In this document: positions 35,901 through 49,646 of the stretch, one piece after another
Position numbering within the stretch: position 1 is the stretch's first letter
Layout of the letters: every line of letters begins with the position of its first letter
Source: Macrotis lagotis
Lineage: Eukaryota > Chordata > Mammalia > Peramelemorphia > Peramelidae
NCBI RefSeq assembly: GCF_037893015.1
Contig: NC_133661.1
Coordinates: 246,337,503-246,401,502 of the forward strand
Length of the DNA stretch: 64,000 nucleotides
Direction: 5' to 3'
Notes under the pieces: generated by a model
The model's input: the letters and a program-made list of their open reading frames with translations, nothing else
The model's database searches: none
Told to the model about the DNA's origin: nothing
Translations under genes and position numbers: made by a program

Positions 35901-38572
35901 ATTCAGACATTTGCTAAAGCTCCTTCTCCATCCCTCCATCTCATGTTCCCTCTCTCTCTCAGAAAAAGGAAGAACAACTAATAAGTCATTGACTCAATGG
36001 TCATTTCATCCTTCAAAAGGGTGAAGAAACAAGGGGAAATCTGACTTTGGAGTCTGATTATTACTAATAGAGAGGAGCTGATTATTAGGTTAGAAATAAT
36101 GTAAGGAAACTGAGGAAAGTGACCACCCCCTTCTAGTCTTTATGATCAAAAAGGAAAGGAAAATCTGGGCCCAATCTAACAAGCACTCTAGATTTTGGGA
36201 AACCAGAGTCCAAAGGATTCAGAGGAAGAGTAGGGAGGATTCCATGGACTAAATTCTACTGGGCAAGTTAGCTCAAGAGGAATGAGATATATTCAAGAAT
36301 GAAATGTGCACAGAACACAAGGTAACATTTCAAAATGGGAGTTATCTGAATAGACCAATGTGGCTATGCAGCGAACTCACTAGCTTAGATTTTTTTTTAA
36401 AGAAACATATAGATGATGGAAGCAGGACCAAATAGAGGTTGCATGATATTGTAAAAAATAAAATCAGAGATAAAAGCTTGGAAAGAGCTGAGGTTGCTTG
36501 GTGAAGCTAAGGATGATAAAAAGATCATTCTTTTTTTTGGGGGGGGGAAGGGAGATCAAAGAATGGGCAGGAGCTTTGCCAAGGATGGATAAAAAAGAGA
36601 AAGTATAGTTGCTCATTTCTTATTCTGTTTCTTTTTCCTCTACCATTGACAAAGATCTTTGTACTGGAAATGACAGAATAAAAATGACTAACTCATGGAA
36701 GGAGATGATGAATAATATCATTTGGTAATGAAACAACTAGCAGGTGGGATAGGTGAGCCACTGTGAATAATTTTGAAAAGATCATAGGAAATGGAAGATT
36801 CAAGAAAGCCAAATGTCCAGATTTTTTAAAAAAAAAGTGGGAGAAGGGGGAAGAGAATGAATTATAGATTGAGGAGTTTGACTTCAATTCCTGGGAAAAT
36901 TCCAGAGTGGATTATTAAAGAAATGGTTAATGAACCATTTCTAGAAAAGAAAACAGTGATTATAAAAAGCAAGCATAGGGGCAGCTAGGTGGTGCATAGA
37001 GCACTGGCCTTGGAGTCAGGAGGACCTGAGTTCAAATGTGGCCTCAGACACTTAATAACTACCTAGCCATGTGGCCTTGGGCAAGCCATTTAGCCCCATT
37101 GCCTTGAAAAATCTAAAAAAAAAAAAGCAAGCATAGTGTCAACAGAAATAGGTCATGCCAGACCATTCTAATTTCCTTTTTTTTTTTTTGACATGGATAT
37201 TAAATTAGAAGATAAAGGAAATGCTATAGATTTAGTTTACCTAGAATTGGGCAAGCTTTTTGATAAAGTGATACTATTCTCAAGGAGAATTCATATGTAG
37301 AATAGATGATAATACAATTAGATGAATGCATCCGGTTGATGGTTGAATTTAAACAGTAGTCCTTAATGAGTCAATGCCATTGTGGCAGGAGGTCTTCTAG
37401 TAGAGAGTCCCAGGAATTTATTGTTTAATTTCTTATTTATTATTTTGGAGGCAATTAGGGTAGAGTGACTCACCCAACTGAGGTCAGATTTGAAATCAGG
37501 TCCTCCTGACTCCAGGATTGCTGTCTCTGTTGAATTTTTTTAAATTAGTGGTTTTTTTAAATTAACAATTTAAAATGAATGATTTTTCATTAAATTTGTA
37601 GGTAACCCAGAAGTGGGAAGGATAGTTAACACACAGATTAAGTTTAGAACTAATAATATCTTGATGATCACACTAGGCTAAATTTAATAATAAAGAGTAA
37701 TAATAATAATAATGAACAATAATGACTAGCATTTACATAATGCTTTACATTTTGAAAATAACTTCACAAACCCTCAATTTAATTCTCATAACCACCTTGG
37801 GAAGTAGGTGCTATTATTAACTTTAGTTTTTAGATGAGGAAAGTGAGGCACAGAGATATTAAGTGTCTAAGGTTAGATTTGAACTCAATATTTCCTGACA
37901 AGTCCCACAAACTATCCCCTGGGCCACTTGTGGGAAATAAATGTAAAGTTTTAAACCTTACTGTTTAAGAGGGAAGCATGGCTAGAAAGCCATATGTATG
38001 AGGGTCATAGTGAACTACAAAAGCAAATGAGTCAGATATATGATGTGATTACCCCAGCTTCACTCCCCAAACCAAAACAAAATAAAACAAACACTAACAT
38101 GATCATGGATTTTATTAAAAATGCATAATTTCCTGAAATAAGGAGAATAATCTCTTTCTACTCTGCCTTTGTCAGCCCTCATCTGGAGAAATGTATTTAG
38201 TTCTGGTACTCACAACCCTACAACCTATCTCTCTCTGATGGGCTAGCTACTCACAGAACTTCTATTTAAGGCAGATATCTAAGCCCTCCATGCCTTATTA
38301 CTAGCCAGTCTGCACTCCTCCCTCCTGAACCTGGTCTCTTTGTTGTTTTGTCTCCTTTTAACTTTTCCATTTCCTTTGATTTCTTGTCTTTTCTCATTAG
38401 AATGCAGGGGAATTCTAATTTTCAAGTGCAGGGGCAGTTCCTGGCACAGGTATTAAGTGCTTCATTAATGTTTCTTAATTGAAGTTCCAGAGGAGGGCAA
38501 TCTATATGTTGAAGGACCATAAAATGTCCTTTATATAAAGACTGGTTGAAGGAACTAGAGAAACTTGGAGAA

Positions 38573-38628
<56 letters not shown>

Positions 38629-39621
38629 GAAACCTTCAAATAAGGGCCATAGTAGTTATATAGGGAATATTATGGGTTTGGGAGGGTGGGTCTTCCAATC
38701 ATATAGACTGTATTATATAATTACACCAACTTTCCAACATCTGTGATTATTGTTACTATTATTTTTGTGTGTGTAGAGCAATGGTTTGCCCAAAGTCACC
38801 CAGTTATTAAATATCAAGTGTCTGAGACTGAATTTGAACTCAGGTCCTCCTGACTCTTGGGTTATTGCTATCCACTGCACCACCCAGCTGCCCCTATCTG
38901 TAATTATTTGTTGCTTACTCTGCTGGTGGTATCACAAGTGAAAGTAATCAGGAACCAAAACAAAATCCTAATCAAATAGGGTAGTGGCAGATACTTTGGG
39001 TCTTGGGTTAGGAAAGAATATAATTTTTTTTAAAAGTTGAAAGGAACTTTAAAAATTATCTATGCCCAAGCTAGAGATAGAGAGCTGAGACTAAAATCCA
39101 AATCTCCTGCTTTCTAGTCCAAAACATCTGCCACTACATCATTTGAGTAGGGTTTTCTTTTATCTTTTATCTTAAAGCCTTTTAGATTCATTACCTCATC
39201 TGATTGTCAGAACAATTCTAAGGCAGAGGCATGGCTAGGATTATTATTTGTCAGATGGGCAAACTGAAAGCCTAAGAAAGTTGTGCAAGACCAAAAGTAT
39301 GCTGATGGTAGAAACAGTATTAAAATTCAGGCTTCCTTTTTTGTTCTACCATAGGCAGGACATTGAGCAATCAGGGTTCCTTGTGCTTCTCCCCATTCAC
39401 AGTCTGCTTGCTTGGTACAAATTCAGTATTTTGCATTTGATTAGTTATGCCTTCAAGTGGACACACCATTCTGCTGCAGATAAAGTAGGGGAAGGTGATA
39501 ATTATAACATAAGAAAGTTATAGTAGATAACTTCTAAGGTGCCTTCAAGATAAGAAGACAATACTGTGATTAGAAACTCAATGGGAAAAGAGAGTGACGA
39601 TATGAAATTGAGGTAGGGGTT

Positions 39622-39681
<60 letters not shown>

Positions 39682-42600
39682 GGTGTCAGTGTCCAGTGGC
39701 TCAAGGGATCTTTGGCCATTTGCTCTTGTTGAAAGAAAACTCAGGAGAACCTAACATAGATTTGCTTGTCTTTTTTGTTGTTAAAGAACAACAAGGAGGA
39801 ATGGGCATAATGCTTATTTAATGAGACAATAAGAGATAGACTTCAAAATGACAAAACTCCTATTGAACATGCAGCTCTTGTAACAAAATAATGAACACAT
39901 GGGCAGCCAGGCAGCATCCTTTGATAGAGTACTACCTTTGGAATCAGGAATACCTGAATTCTAATTTTACTTCTAAGAACTTGAAATAATCTCTCAGCTT
40001 TTACTAGTTGTATGATGCTGTTAAGTGATAATCTCCAACCAGTCTTGGTTTCCTTTTCTGTATAATGAGATAGATAATAGCACCTATGTCACAGGGTTAT
40101 TTGGGAGGATCAAATGAGAAGACATGTAAAGTGCTGTACAAACCTTCAAGCACTAAGGGGATATTGGCTGTAATTATTAAGAGTGTAAGTGAGATATTAT
40201 CTTACCTGATAAAGGCTTTAACCTCTGCCCTGCAGTTGAACTCTTTTTTTATTTTATGCATCCTTTTCTCCATTTAGAGTGTTAGCTCTTTGAGAGCAGG
40301 GACTGTGTCACATAACATGGTAAGTACTTAAATGCTTTTTCATTCATTAATTCAATTATTCAATAAACACATATTGATGTTAAATATAGTGGAATAAGTT
40401 TGCCTTTAAATTCAGTTTCATAAAATTGCTTTTTTCTAGTTCCTTACACTGAAATCCCTCTTGCTTGTCCTAAGAAGCTTTTTTTCTTCTGGTCTCTGAG
40501 CATTAAAATACAAAAAAAGTATTTCATTTGAACCTTCTATTATTAGGATTTACTACCTTCATTGATCTTTCTCCCTCTACATTTCTGTCTTTCATTCTAT
40601 AAGACTGATTTAAATATTCATTTGGGTTCTTGAAAAAAAGTCAAATTGAATTTTATTTTGGATACTTGTAGGTACCTCATTATAGAAAGCTGTGACCAAT
40701 GAACCTATTTGACTTCACACAATATTTAGCACATATAAATAAAAAATCAAATTGTAACTGAAATGTAACACTAATTAGAATGTGTGCTTAGCAAGAACAG
40801 CAACTGTTGTAGAATATTCTGTTGTGTTGAACTAAAGTCAATTGTAATATTTTAGAACTAGACAGGTTATCTATCTTATCACCTTTTCTCATTTTTTAAA
40901 GATAAATTTCTCCGCTGAAGTTACTCAGATTAACAAATTGTTTAGTGATAAATTTCTTTTTTTTGTATTTTCAAATGTATCGTGAATTGTCTATTTTAAT
41001 TTCTGAAATTTAAGGCATATTTTTCCTCTTCCAGTAGTTACAAAGAATGGATTACATCTCTCAAGAAAAAGTAGAAAGTTCAGTTAAAAATCCTCACCAG
41101 AATTCAATGAATACACATGAAAAAAAACATAAAGAGGGGGCAGGTAGATAGGACAATAGATAGAGTACCAGCCCTGGAGTCAGGATGGACCTGAGTTCAA
41201 ATCCAACCTCAGATACTTAATTACCTAATTGTACAACCTTGGGCAAGTTACTTAACCCCATTGTCTTGCCAACCCTCCCCCCCAAAACAAAAAAACCCTA
41301 AAAATTAAAAAGCAAAAGCATAAAGATACTAATTAGATTGGCTTAAAAAGATCTTTGTATTGATTTATATGAATATATGGGGTTTTTTTTTTTTAGGTTT
41401 TTGCAAGGCAATGGAGTTAAGTGGCTTGCCCAAGGCCACACAGCTAGGTAATTATTGTCTGAGGCCGGATTTGAACTTACATACTCCTGACTCCAGGGCT
41501 GGTGCTCTATCCACTGTGCCACCTAGCCACCCCTATATTAATATATGTTAGAGATTCATGTCGTTAACTACCTAAAGATTTTCATTGATAGAAATTAGTT
41601 TTTTTGGCTGTTTTTTGCTAATTACTTTTTTTTAGTTTTTTTTTTTTGCAAGGCAAATGGGGTTAAGCAGCTTGCCCAAAGCCACACAGCTAGGTAATTA
41701 TTAAGTGTCTGAGACTGGATTTGAACCTAGGTACTCCTGACTCCAAGGCCGGTGCTTTATACACTACACCACCTAGCTGCCCCCGCTAATTACTTTTAGG
41801 GAGAAGTTTTTGTGTGTGGTTTTGATTTCTGAAAAGTTAAGCTATCTTGGGGCTTTGAATGTAGAGTAAAGCTTCATTTAGGGAATATTAACTTTTCAAT
41901 AAATGATAGTGAGAATGGGAAAGAGGTGATTTGAATGCTGTCTGGATATGCAATCACACTGACCTCCCACATGTCTAATGGGGGGGGGAAGAAGGAGAAA
42001 ATCCAGAACTTGCAGACTGTTCATTATGGAATTACAATTCATTTCCCATGGGAAGGGTCTTGACTAGAGTGGAAGCAACAAGAAAGGTGAAAGTATGTTG
42101 GGGGGGAATACTCCAGCAACACTGGTCTACTTGCTTCCTCATATATCAACACTTGCTCCATCATGCACCTCTGTTTCCAGGCTTCTATTCCTGGTATTTC
42201 ACTTTTTTTTTTGCTTCCAAGCTCTATGACTCTCCCATTGCCAATGCCTTCTCTCTGAGATGACTTTCAGTCTATTCTCTAAATAGCTTGACTGTAGATA
42301 GGGCTTGGATTGCTGCCTTTGCTGTTGGAAGTGTTTATTCTGCCTTTCTTTGAAGAAGGAAGGCTTAATTCAGCACCTATCACTAACATCCTTAAAAATG
42401 CTTGTTGGCTTGCTGACTGACTCACTAATTGACTGAGAGGCCAAGTAGTATTCAAAGTTTTCTGGGGCACTCACACAGATGTCATCTTTTCATCTTGAAA
42501 GGTGACAAAAGCTGAATCCAAACGCTTCTGATGAAGTTTGCTCCGTTCTTCATTGAACTCGTCAGTCAACTTCTCCTCCAGCTCACTGTAATATTGCTCA

Positions 42601-45600
42601 GCATCCACCTGGGTTATGGGGTAGAAAATCAACAATTTGGGGATGGAAGATGAAAAGCTTGGAAAGCACTTGGGATAGGGTAAGGAGCCCCACATTCATG
42701 GGAAGTTTGTCATGGAAAAGTCACCAAATGCCAATTTCAAACCAGATCGAATGCTATTTTCTTTTAAAGAGTTCCATGGCTCCTGAAGCTTGGCAATTTA
42801 GGTTACTAGATGGCTTCTAGAGTTGCAATCCTCTGAATATTTTGTGTCCTTTACAATGAAGGAAAAATTGAAGAAGGGATTGTCATACTTATTGGGGACA
42901 GAATACCAAAGTTGGTTATGTAACTGTATTTTAGCCGTAGGTTCAAGGAAAGGGAGCAACAAGCAGAGTGCTGGTGGGATTTTATGTGGACGCCATGGTG
43001 AGGATGAAGGGTCCACTTAGAATATTAGATGGAAACCAGAAGCCAGAACACAACACCTGCTTCCCCCCATGCTCAGCAGGTACCCTGAAATCTTAAGTTG
43101 TATGGGGATACAATCCCCTCCCTGCTACCTCCTTGAAGCATTTGCAGAATTGACAGAAGCAGATTTGGGAGCATGGGTGCACTCGGATCATTGATTTTTC
43201 ACTTGACTGAGCATTTGAAGTATAATACATTCGGCCTTTCATTGCATGGTGTCTGTTGGGGCAGGAAGAAAGAAAAGGATATCAGGGGTTAGTTAGGGCA
43301 ATAACTTGGTTTTCTTGGATCCCAATGATATCTGCTAACCTCCCCAAATTCATGAAAATGAACATGCCAACTGTAGGCTCACCTTTGGTTACTCAGTTCT
43401 ATCAGTTTTCTCAGATCATAGCAGAAGTGGACTTGGGTCACTTTACAGTTGGGATAGGCCTCACTGCAGGACAGACATAGATGCATACATAGAACTGAAT
43501 TTCCAGGGAAAAATGGAGCTTTTGCTGTCTGGCTGTCTTGCTTTTGTTGAATCTTGGCTCAAGTCAAGAACCTGCATCTGGGTCAGTGATCCTAAAGAAT
43601 AAATACACAGCTTCTCCCAGCCTTAACCTTGAATCTATAGGACTACAAGAGCAGAGGATTATAGATTTAGAACTGGAAGGAACCTTAGAGGCCAGTTAGT
43701 TTGACTAACTCCTAAAGCCCAAGAGGGTTATGTGACTTTCCTAGGATCACTCAGCTAGTAAGTCTTCTAAATACAAAATCAATGCTTTATCAGCTATACC
43801 ATACAGTGAGCATCTGTTCCTTGGAATTGAGCTATTCTGAATCTACTAACCATAGAAAGAGGTCATCTTTCTTCTCCTAATCCTTTATAACTTTATCCAG
43901 CTGGAAAGAATATGTCACTAAATGAAGTCAAAGTTATGGGTTTGACTTTTATATAGACCATCATGCTTTGCTTTCTCCAAGGGTCAGATATTGTGCTTCT
44001 ATTTTTTGTGCAGTGTAGCCCATTTTGTTAGTGAAAAACCACTTAATGAGAATATTCATTCATTCATAATATCCTAAATTATGGTAGCCACCTTGACTTG
44101 CCTAGGCCTACATTTCAAAATAGAAGAGGAGAGGGAGTATGCCTTTTCAAAAAGTTCTATGTGAGTAAGGGAACAACCTTGGGTACCTGTTAGTGCAGTG
44201 AAGAAAAGGAAAAATATCCATTTAATTTGCCAGACTCCTCTGCCTCCTGGCCTATAAGCTTCTCCTAGGCAACTTCTGATCAAGGAGAAATGATCTCTCA
44301 GAAATGAGGGCAGGGATTATAGAGGTAGAGGATACCCACAGCCCTTCTAGTCATAAGTAGGACCACAAATTTAGAATTAGAAGCAACATCAGAGGCCATC
44401 TAGTCCAACTCTTTCATTTTACATATAAGGAAATTGAGGCCCAAAGAGGGGGGGAAATGATTTGCCCAAGGTCACCCAGTTGGTGTCAAAGGCAGAACTT
44501 GAACCCAGGTCTTTCTGATTCAAAAGTCAGTGGTCTTTTCTACTATACCACTAACCCTTTCCACTCACTGAAAATGTTTTTTGATGATATCAGGTTCTGA
44601 AATGTCCTTGGGGAGGCAGGTAATCATCAGGGTTTTGGTCTAGGAGAGAAAAGACAGAAAAAGAAGAGCTGAGTTTGACCATATAGACTTTGTCATAATC
44701 CACACTCATGCATCCTTGGTGATAAAGCAGACCATCTTGACTAAAAAAAAAAAAATAATAGACATTGCAGCACTGGTGTGGAGTCACAGCTCTGAGAGTA
44801 TGGCTAATTGTCCCAATGAAGGATTTTTACCATTCCCCCCATAATGTCTACCATTCTCCTCCCTAACACCTGTAGTATAATGGAAAAAGCACCAGATTAG
44901 GAGTTGGAAGTGCTATTATTGTTTTTGTTTCAGTCATGTCCAAATCTTTATGACCCATTTGGGGTTTTCTAGGCAAAGATACTAGAGTGGGTGCCATTTC
45001 CTTCTCAGTTTATTTTTCAGATAAAGAAACTAGACAAACAAGATTAAGTGACCTGACTAGAGTTATACAACTAAATATCTGAAGCCAGATTTGAACTCAG
45101 GAAGCCTGAACTCTATTTACTCTGCTACCTAGATGCCCATGGAGTTGGAAGTCCTAGATTTGAATCCAGGTTCTGAGACTTAAAATCTGTAGTGGTGGTG
45201 ATGGTGAGATGGTATACCTAGAAAAGATTGTAAAGTAAAAGCAGTGGGCATAAAATTTTTTTAAAAACTAAAATATTTTAAAAAATGGTAACATACTGAA
45301 TAAAAACTTACAAGAATCAATGCAAAATGGCAATCGTCAGAACCTTTCCAGTATATTCTATACATCTCACTTTTTATTGTCATTTGGGAATAGCTTACTG
45401 ATCAAATCATTGAATCTCAGAGATATAAGGGACCTAATCAAACCTTAATTTCAGTACAAGAAAATTCTGTACTGGATTATTTAGTTTCTCCTTGAAGACT
45501 TTCAATAATGGAATAATAGACTTCCAATCATTGACAAGTAGATTTCCAACAATGTATAAGGAAGGAGCCTCCTTCATTAGCTTCACATTTTATGCTGATA

Positions 45601-48600
45601 CTAATCATTTCAGCCACTCCAACCTTAATTCCCATTACTCTCCCATAACTCTTGTTGTTCAATTGTTTTTATGGAATGTTTGACTTTTTTGTGACTCAAT
45701 TTTTGGGGGTTTTCTTGGCAAAGGTACTGAAGTGGCTTGCCATTTCCTTCTTCAGTTCACTTTACTGATGAGGAAACTGAGGCAAAAAGGGTTATATGAC
45801 TTGCCCAGGGTCATACATTTAGTATCTGAAATTAGATTTGAATGTAGGAAGTTGGGTCTTCCTGATTCCAAGTTCAGAGCCCTTATCTGTCGTGCCACCT
45901 AGTTGCACCTATGTACTCTATGTTCTAGCTTAAACTACTTAACATTTCACAAAACTTTTTCCATTCTCAATCCCACCCCTAAACTTTTTTCCCTGTTTAA
46001 ATGGATTTTTCTTCCTTTCTTCTCCCTATAACAGACCTCTTTTCCCCTGATTTCTTCTCATACTTCAAGGTCTGGCATCAAAGTAGCTTCATGAAACTTT
46101 CCATTGCCATTTCCAATTTGGTATAAAATTCAATTCAATAAACAATTTTTTTCAACTGTTTACAGTGTGAAAGGTGCTATGGAAGGTGCTGGAGTGGGGA
46201 CATAAAATATTTTTAAAATCCCTTTTCTGTATCACAAAAGTTCCTTGATTGACTTTTATGAATTTTTAAAATTCTAGCACTATATTATGATGTATACCAC
46301 CTTTTGCAAATCTTCATAGCAGTTCCCTCCCAGTTGATTCTTCCTTTTTCTTTTTATGAGTTCAGTATCTGACTTTTACTCTCTTTTAAATGCCTTACAA
46401 TTTGGCTTTCTGCCATATCATTCCACCAAAACTCATCTTTCCAAAGTTATTAATAATCTCAATTGTCAAATCCAATAACCTTTTCAAAATCCTCATAGGT
46501 TTTTGGACCACCACTTTCTCTTGGTTCTCTTCTTGTTTATCAGATTGCTCCATTTCAATTTGTTGGATTCTTATCTAGATCACAACCTCTAACTGTAGAT
46601 GTTACATAAGGTTGTATCCTGGGTTTTCTTTTCTCTTTTCATACTACTTCACTTGGTGATATTATCAACTCCCATGAGTTTAATTACAGTCTCTAGACTG
46701 ATGATTCTCATAGGTTCTATCCTGCCTGAACACCTCTGCTGATCATTAATCTCACATCTCAAGTTGCCTTTAACTACATGTACAGTAGACATCTTAAATT
46801 CAACATGTCTAAAACCAAACTCACTATCTTTCCCCCCAAATCCTTCCTACTTCCTACTTTCTATATAGAGAGCAACACCATCCTCCTAGTTCCCCAAAGC
46901 TCTCAGTCTAGGTATCATCCTAGATTCATCATTCTCTTACTTCCATACTAATTCTGTTGACACTATTTGTTGATTTCACTTTGTGACATGTCTTGAATAT
47001 GCCCCCTTCTCTCCTCTGATGTGGCCACCACTTTGGTGCAGATCCTTGTCATCTCATGCCTGTTAGTGGGTCAGCTTGCCTTACTTTTCTCCTCGTGGAT
47101 ATATCCTCCATTTAGCTACCAAAGTGGCTTTCCTAAAGTGTAGATCGAGGCAGAGCCAAGATGGCAGCATGAAGGCAGCATTTCCTGAGAACTCTGACCA
47201 CCCCCCCAAGCCCCCACCAAACAAACAAAAGATGGCTCTAGCCCACAGAAAGACTGAGTGATACATTTTCCCAGTCCAAGATAACTTAGAAGTTCTGTGG
47301 GAAAGGTATGTTTCACCAAGACCAGGGGTTGGAAAAAAGCTGCTGCACAGCCCAGCCCAGCCCAGCCCAGCCAAGCCCAGGGCAGCCCAGAAATCACCAG
47401 CAAGAGCTTGAAGGGGTGGGGAGAGAACTCTGCTGTACCTGGGTGAGTGTGGAGTGAGGAGCATGGCAGTAGAATCTGCAGCAAGAATAGGGAGAATACA
47501 GCCTGCACCCCCAAAGATGGTAAATGAAGTCTGCAGAGATTTCTCTGCACTCCCTGGAGTAGGACTCTGCTGTTTGCCTACACTCATGCATTGCAGTTTG
47601 GGCTTCCATACTAAATAACCAAGCTGGAGCTCTCCTCATAGCCCCAGGGCAGAGGGTAGTGCTGTGGCCATCTACATATCAAAGCACAGGCAAGAGAGCA
47701 TAAGACCTTGGAGGAATAAAGGTCCCAGTGGGGTGTCCCCCCAAAAAAAACAACCTCAAAGCCTTGGAAGTGCTGCCTTGGGCTGAGGAAATGAGTAAAT
47801 AACAGAAAAAGAAGAATCTGAGCATAGAAAATTACTTCAGTCCCATGGAAGATGAAAGACATATTCAGATGATGAAAAAAATCAAAGCTTCCTTATCCAA
47901 AACCTCCAAGAGAAATAGAAAATGGGCTCAGACTATGGATGAGCTCAAAAAAAGACTTTGAAAAGCAATTAAGGGAGATGGAGGAAAAACTGGGTGGAGA
48001 AATGAGAGTGTTGGGCAAAAAAATCATGAAAACCAAATCAAAAGTTTGGTGAAAGATATAAAAAAAAATACTGAAGAAAATAATATGTTAAAAACCAGTT
48101 TAGGCCTAATGGAAAAAGCAAAACAAAAGGCAAATGAGGAGAAGAATGCCTTAAAAAGCAGAACTGGTCAGCTGGAAAGGGATTAAAAAAAAGCTCTCTG
48201 AAGAAAATAACTCCTTCAAATGCAAAATAGAACTAAAGGAAGCTGATGACTTTGCAAGAAAGCAGGAAGAAATAAAACTCTTCCAAAAAACCCCCAAAAT
48301 TAGAAGAAAATGTGAAACATCTCATTGGAAAAACAGCCAACCACAAAAACAGATCCAGAAGAAATAATTTAAAAATTATTGGGCTATCTGAAAGTCATGA
48401 CCAGAAGAGCCTAAACTTCATTTTTCAAGAAATAGTACCACAAAATTGCCCTGAATCCTAGAAGCTGGAAATTTAGAGAATTCACTGGTTGCCCTCTGAA
48501 AGAGATACCAAAAGAAAAACTTCCAGGAATATTATAGCCAAATTCCAAAACTCCCAAATCAAAAAGAAAATTCTAAAAGCTACCAGAAAAATAAACAATT

Positions 48601-49579
48601 CAACTACCAAGGAAGGCTCCACAGTCAGGATTACACAAGATTTGGCAGCATCTACATTAAGGGCTTGTAGGGATTGGAATATGATATTCCCAGAAGGCAA
48701 AAGATCTTGGTTTACAACCGAGAATCAATTACCCAGCAAAACTGAACATCCTCTTTCAGGGGAAAAGATGGACTTTCAATGAAATGGGACTTTCAAACTT
48801 TCCTATTGAGATGACCAGAGCTGAAGAGAAAGTTTGATCTCCAAGTACAGAACTCTGGTGAACCATAGAGGGAATGGAACAGAGGAACTAACTATGAGGA
48901 ACTTGATGATGTTGAACTGTTTGTATTCTTGCACAGGAAGAAGATATTGATAACTCATATGAACTTTCTCATTTATAAGAGTGGCTAGAAGGAGCACATA
49001 TAGACAGGACATAGGAAGGAGTGGAATATAATGGTATGATGTGGTAAAGGGATGGAGTGAAAGGGCGATGGGGGAAAGTACTGGAAGGAAGGAAAAGGAG
49101 ATGAAGAAGAAGCTGAGAGATTTCACATAAGAGTCAAAAAAAAAATCTTTTTCAATGGAGGGGAGGAGGGAAGGAAAGGGGGAATGAATGAGCCTTCATT
49201 CTCATCGGAAATGGCTCAGGGAGGAAATGACATACACATTTAATAGGGTGGGGAAATCTGTCTTGCCCTGGAGAAGGATGGGAGGAAAGGGATGGGATGA
49301 GGGGAAATGGGGGAGGGAAGGGGGGGAATAGGTGATAGAAGAGAGGGGAGATCGATGGAAAGGGTACTCAGATGCAATATACTTTTGGACAGAACCAGGA
49401 TGAAAAGAGAGAGAGAATAGAATAAATGAGAGTGGGGAGAAATAGAGTGGAGGGAAATACAGCTAGCAATAGCAACTGAGGGGAAAAATATTGAAGCAAC
49501 TTCTCTGGTGGACTTATGATAAAGAAAGCAACTCACCCCAGAGACAGAGCAATTGAAATCTGAACACAGACTGAAGAAC

Positions 49580-49646
<67 letters not shown>

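Larger units (their letters stand above)
27562..42474 (-). other. TMEM63C large intron (14.9 kb)
   Basis: Repeat-dense: two head-to-head L1s, the palindromic element, HAL1-like plus L1 (32018-34820), SINEs, two TG microsatellites, and AT-rich decayed sequence 34820-38220 in which I recognise nothing except a SINE (36977), a (taa)n run (37690-37715) and MIR-like cores (37730-37925, 38755-38895). No gene. Confidence 0.7.

Noticed and set aside
47343..47385. Possible CpG-rich promoter or regulatory minisatellite
   Set aside because: The CAGCC repeats lie in the 5' region of the HAL1 insertion and carry almost no CpG; nothing suggests a host promoter.
47081..47639. Overlapping open frames of 168, 144 and 81 codons on the minus strand
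   Set aside because: They run antisense through the GC-richer 5' region of the HAL1 element and have no family resemblance.
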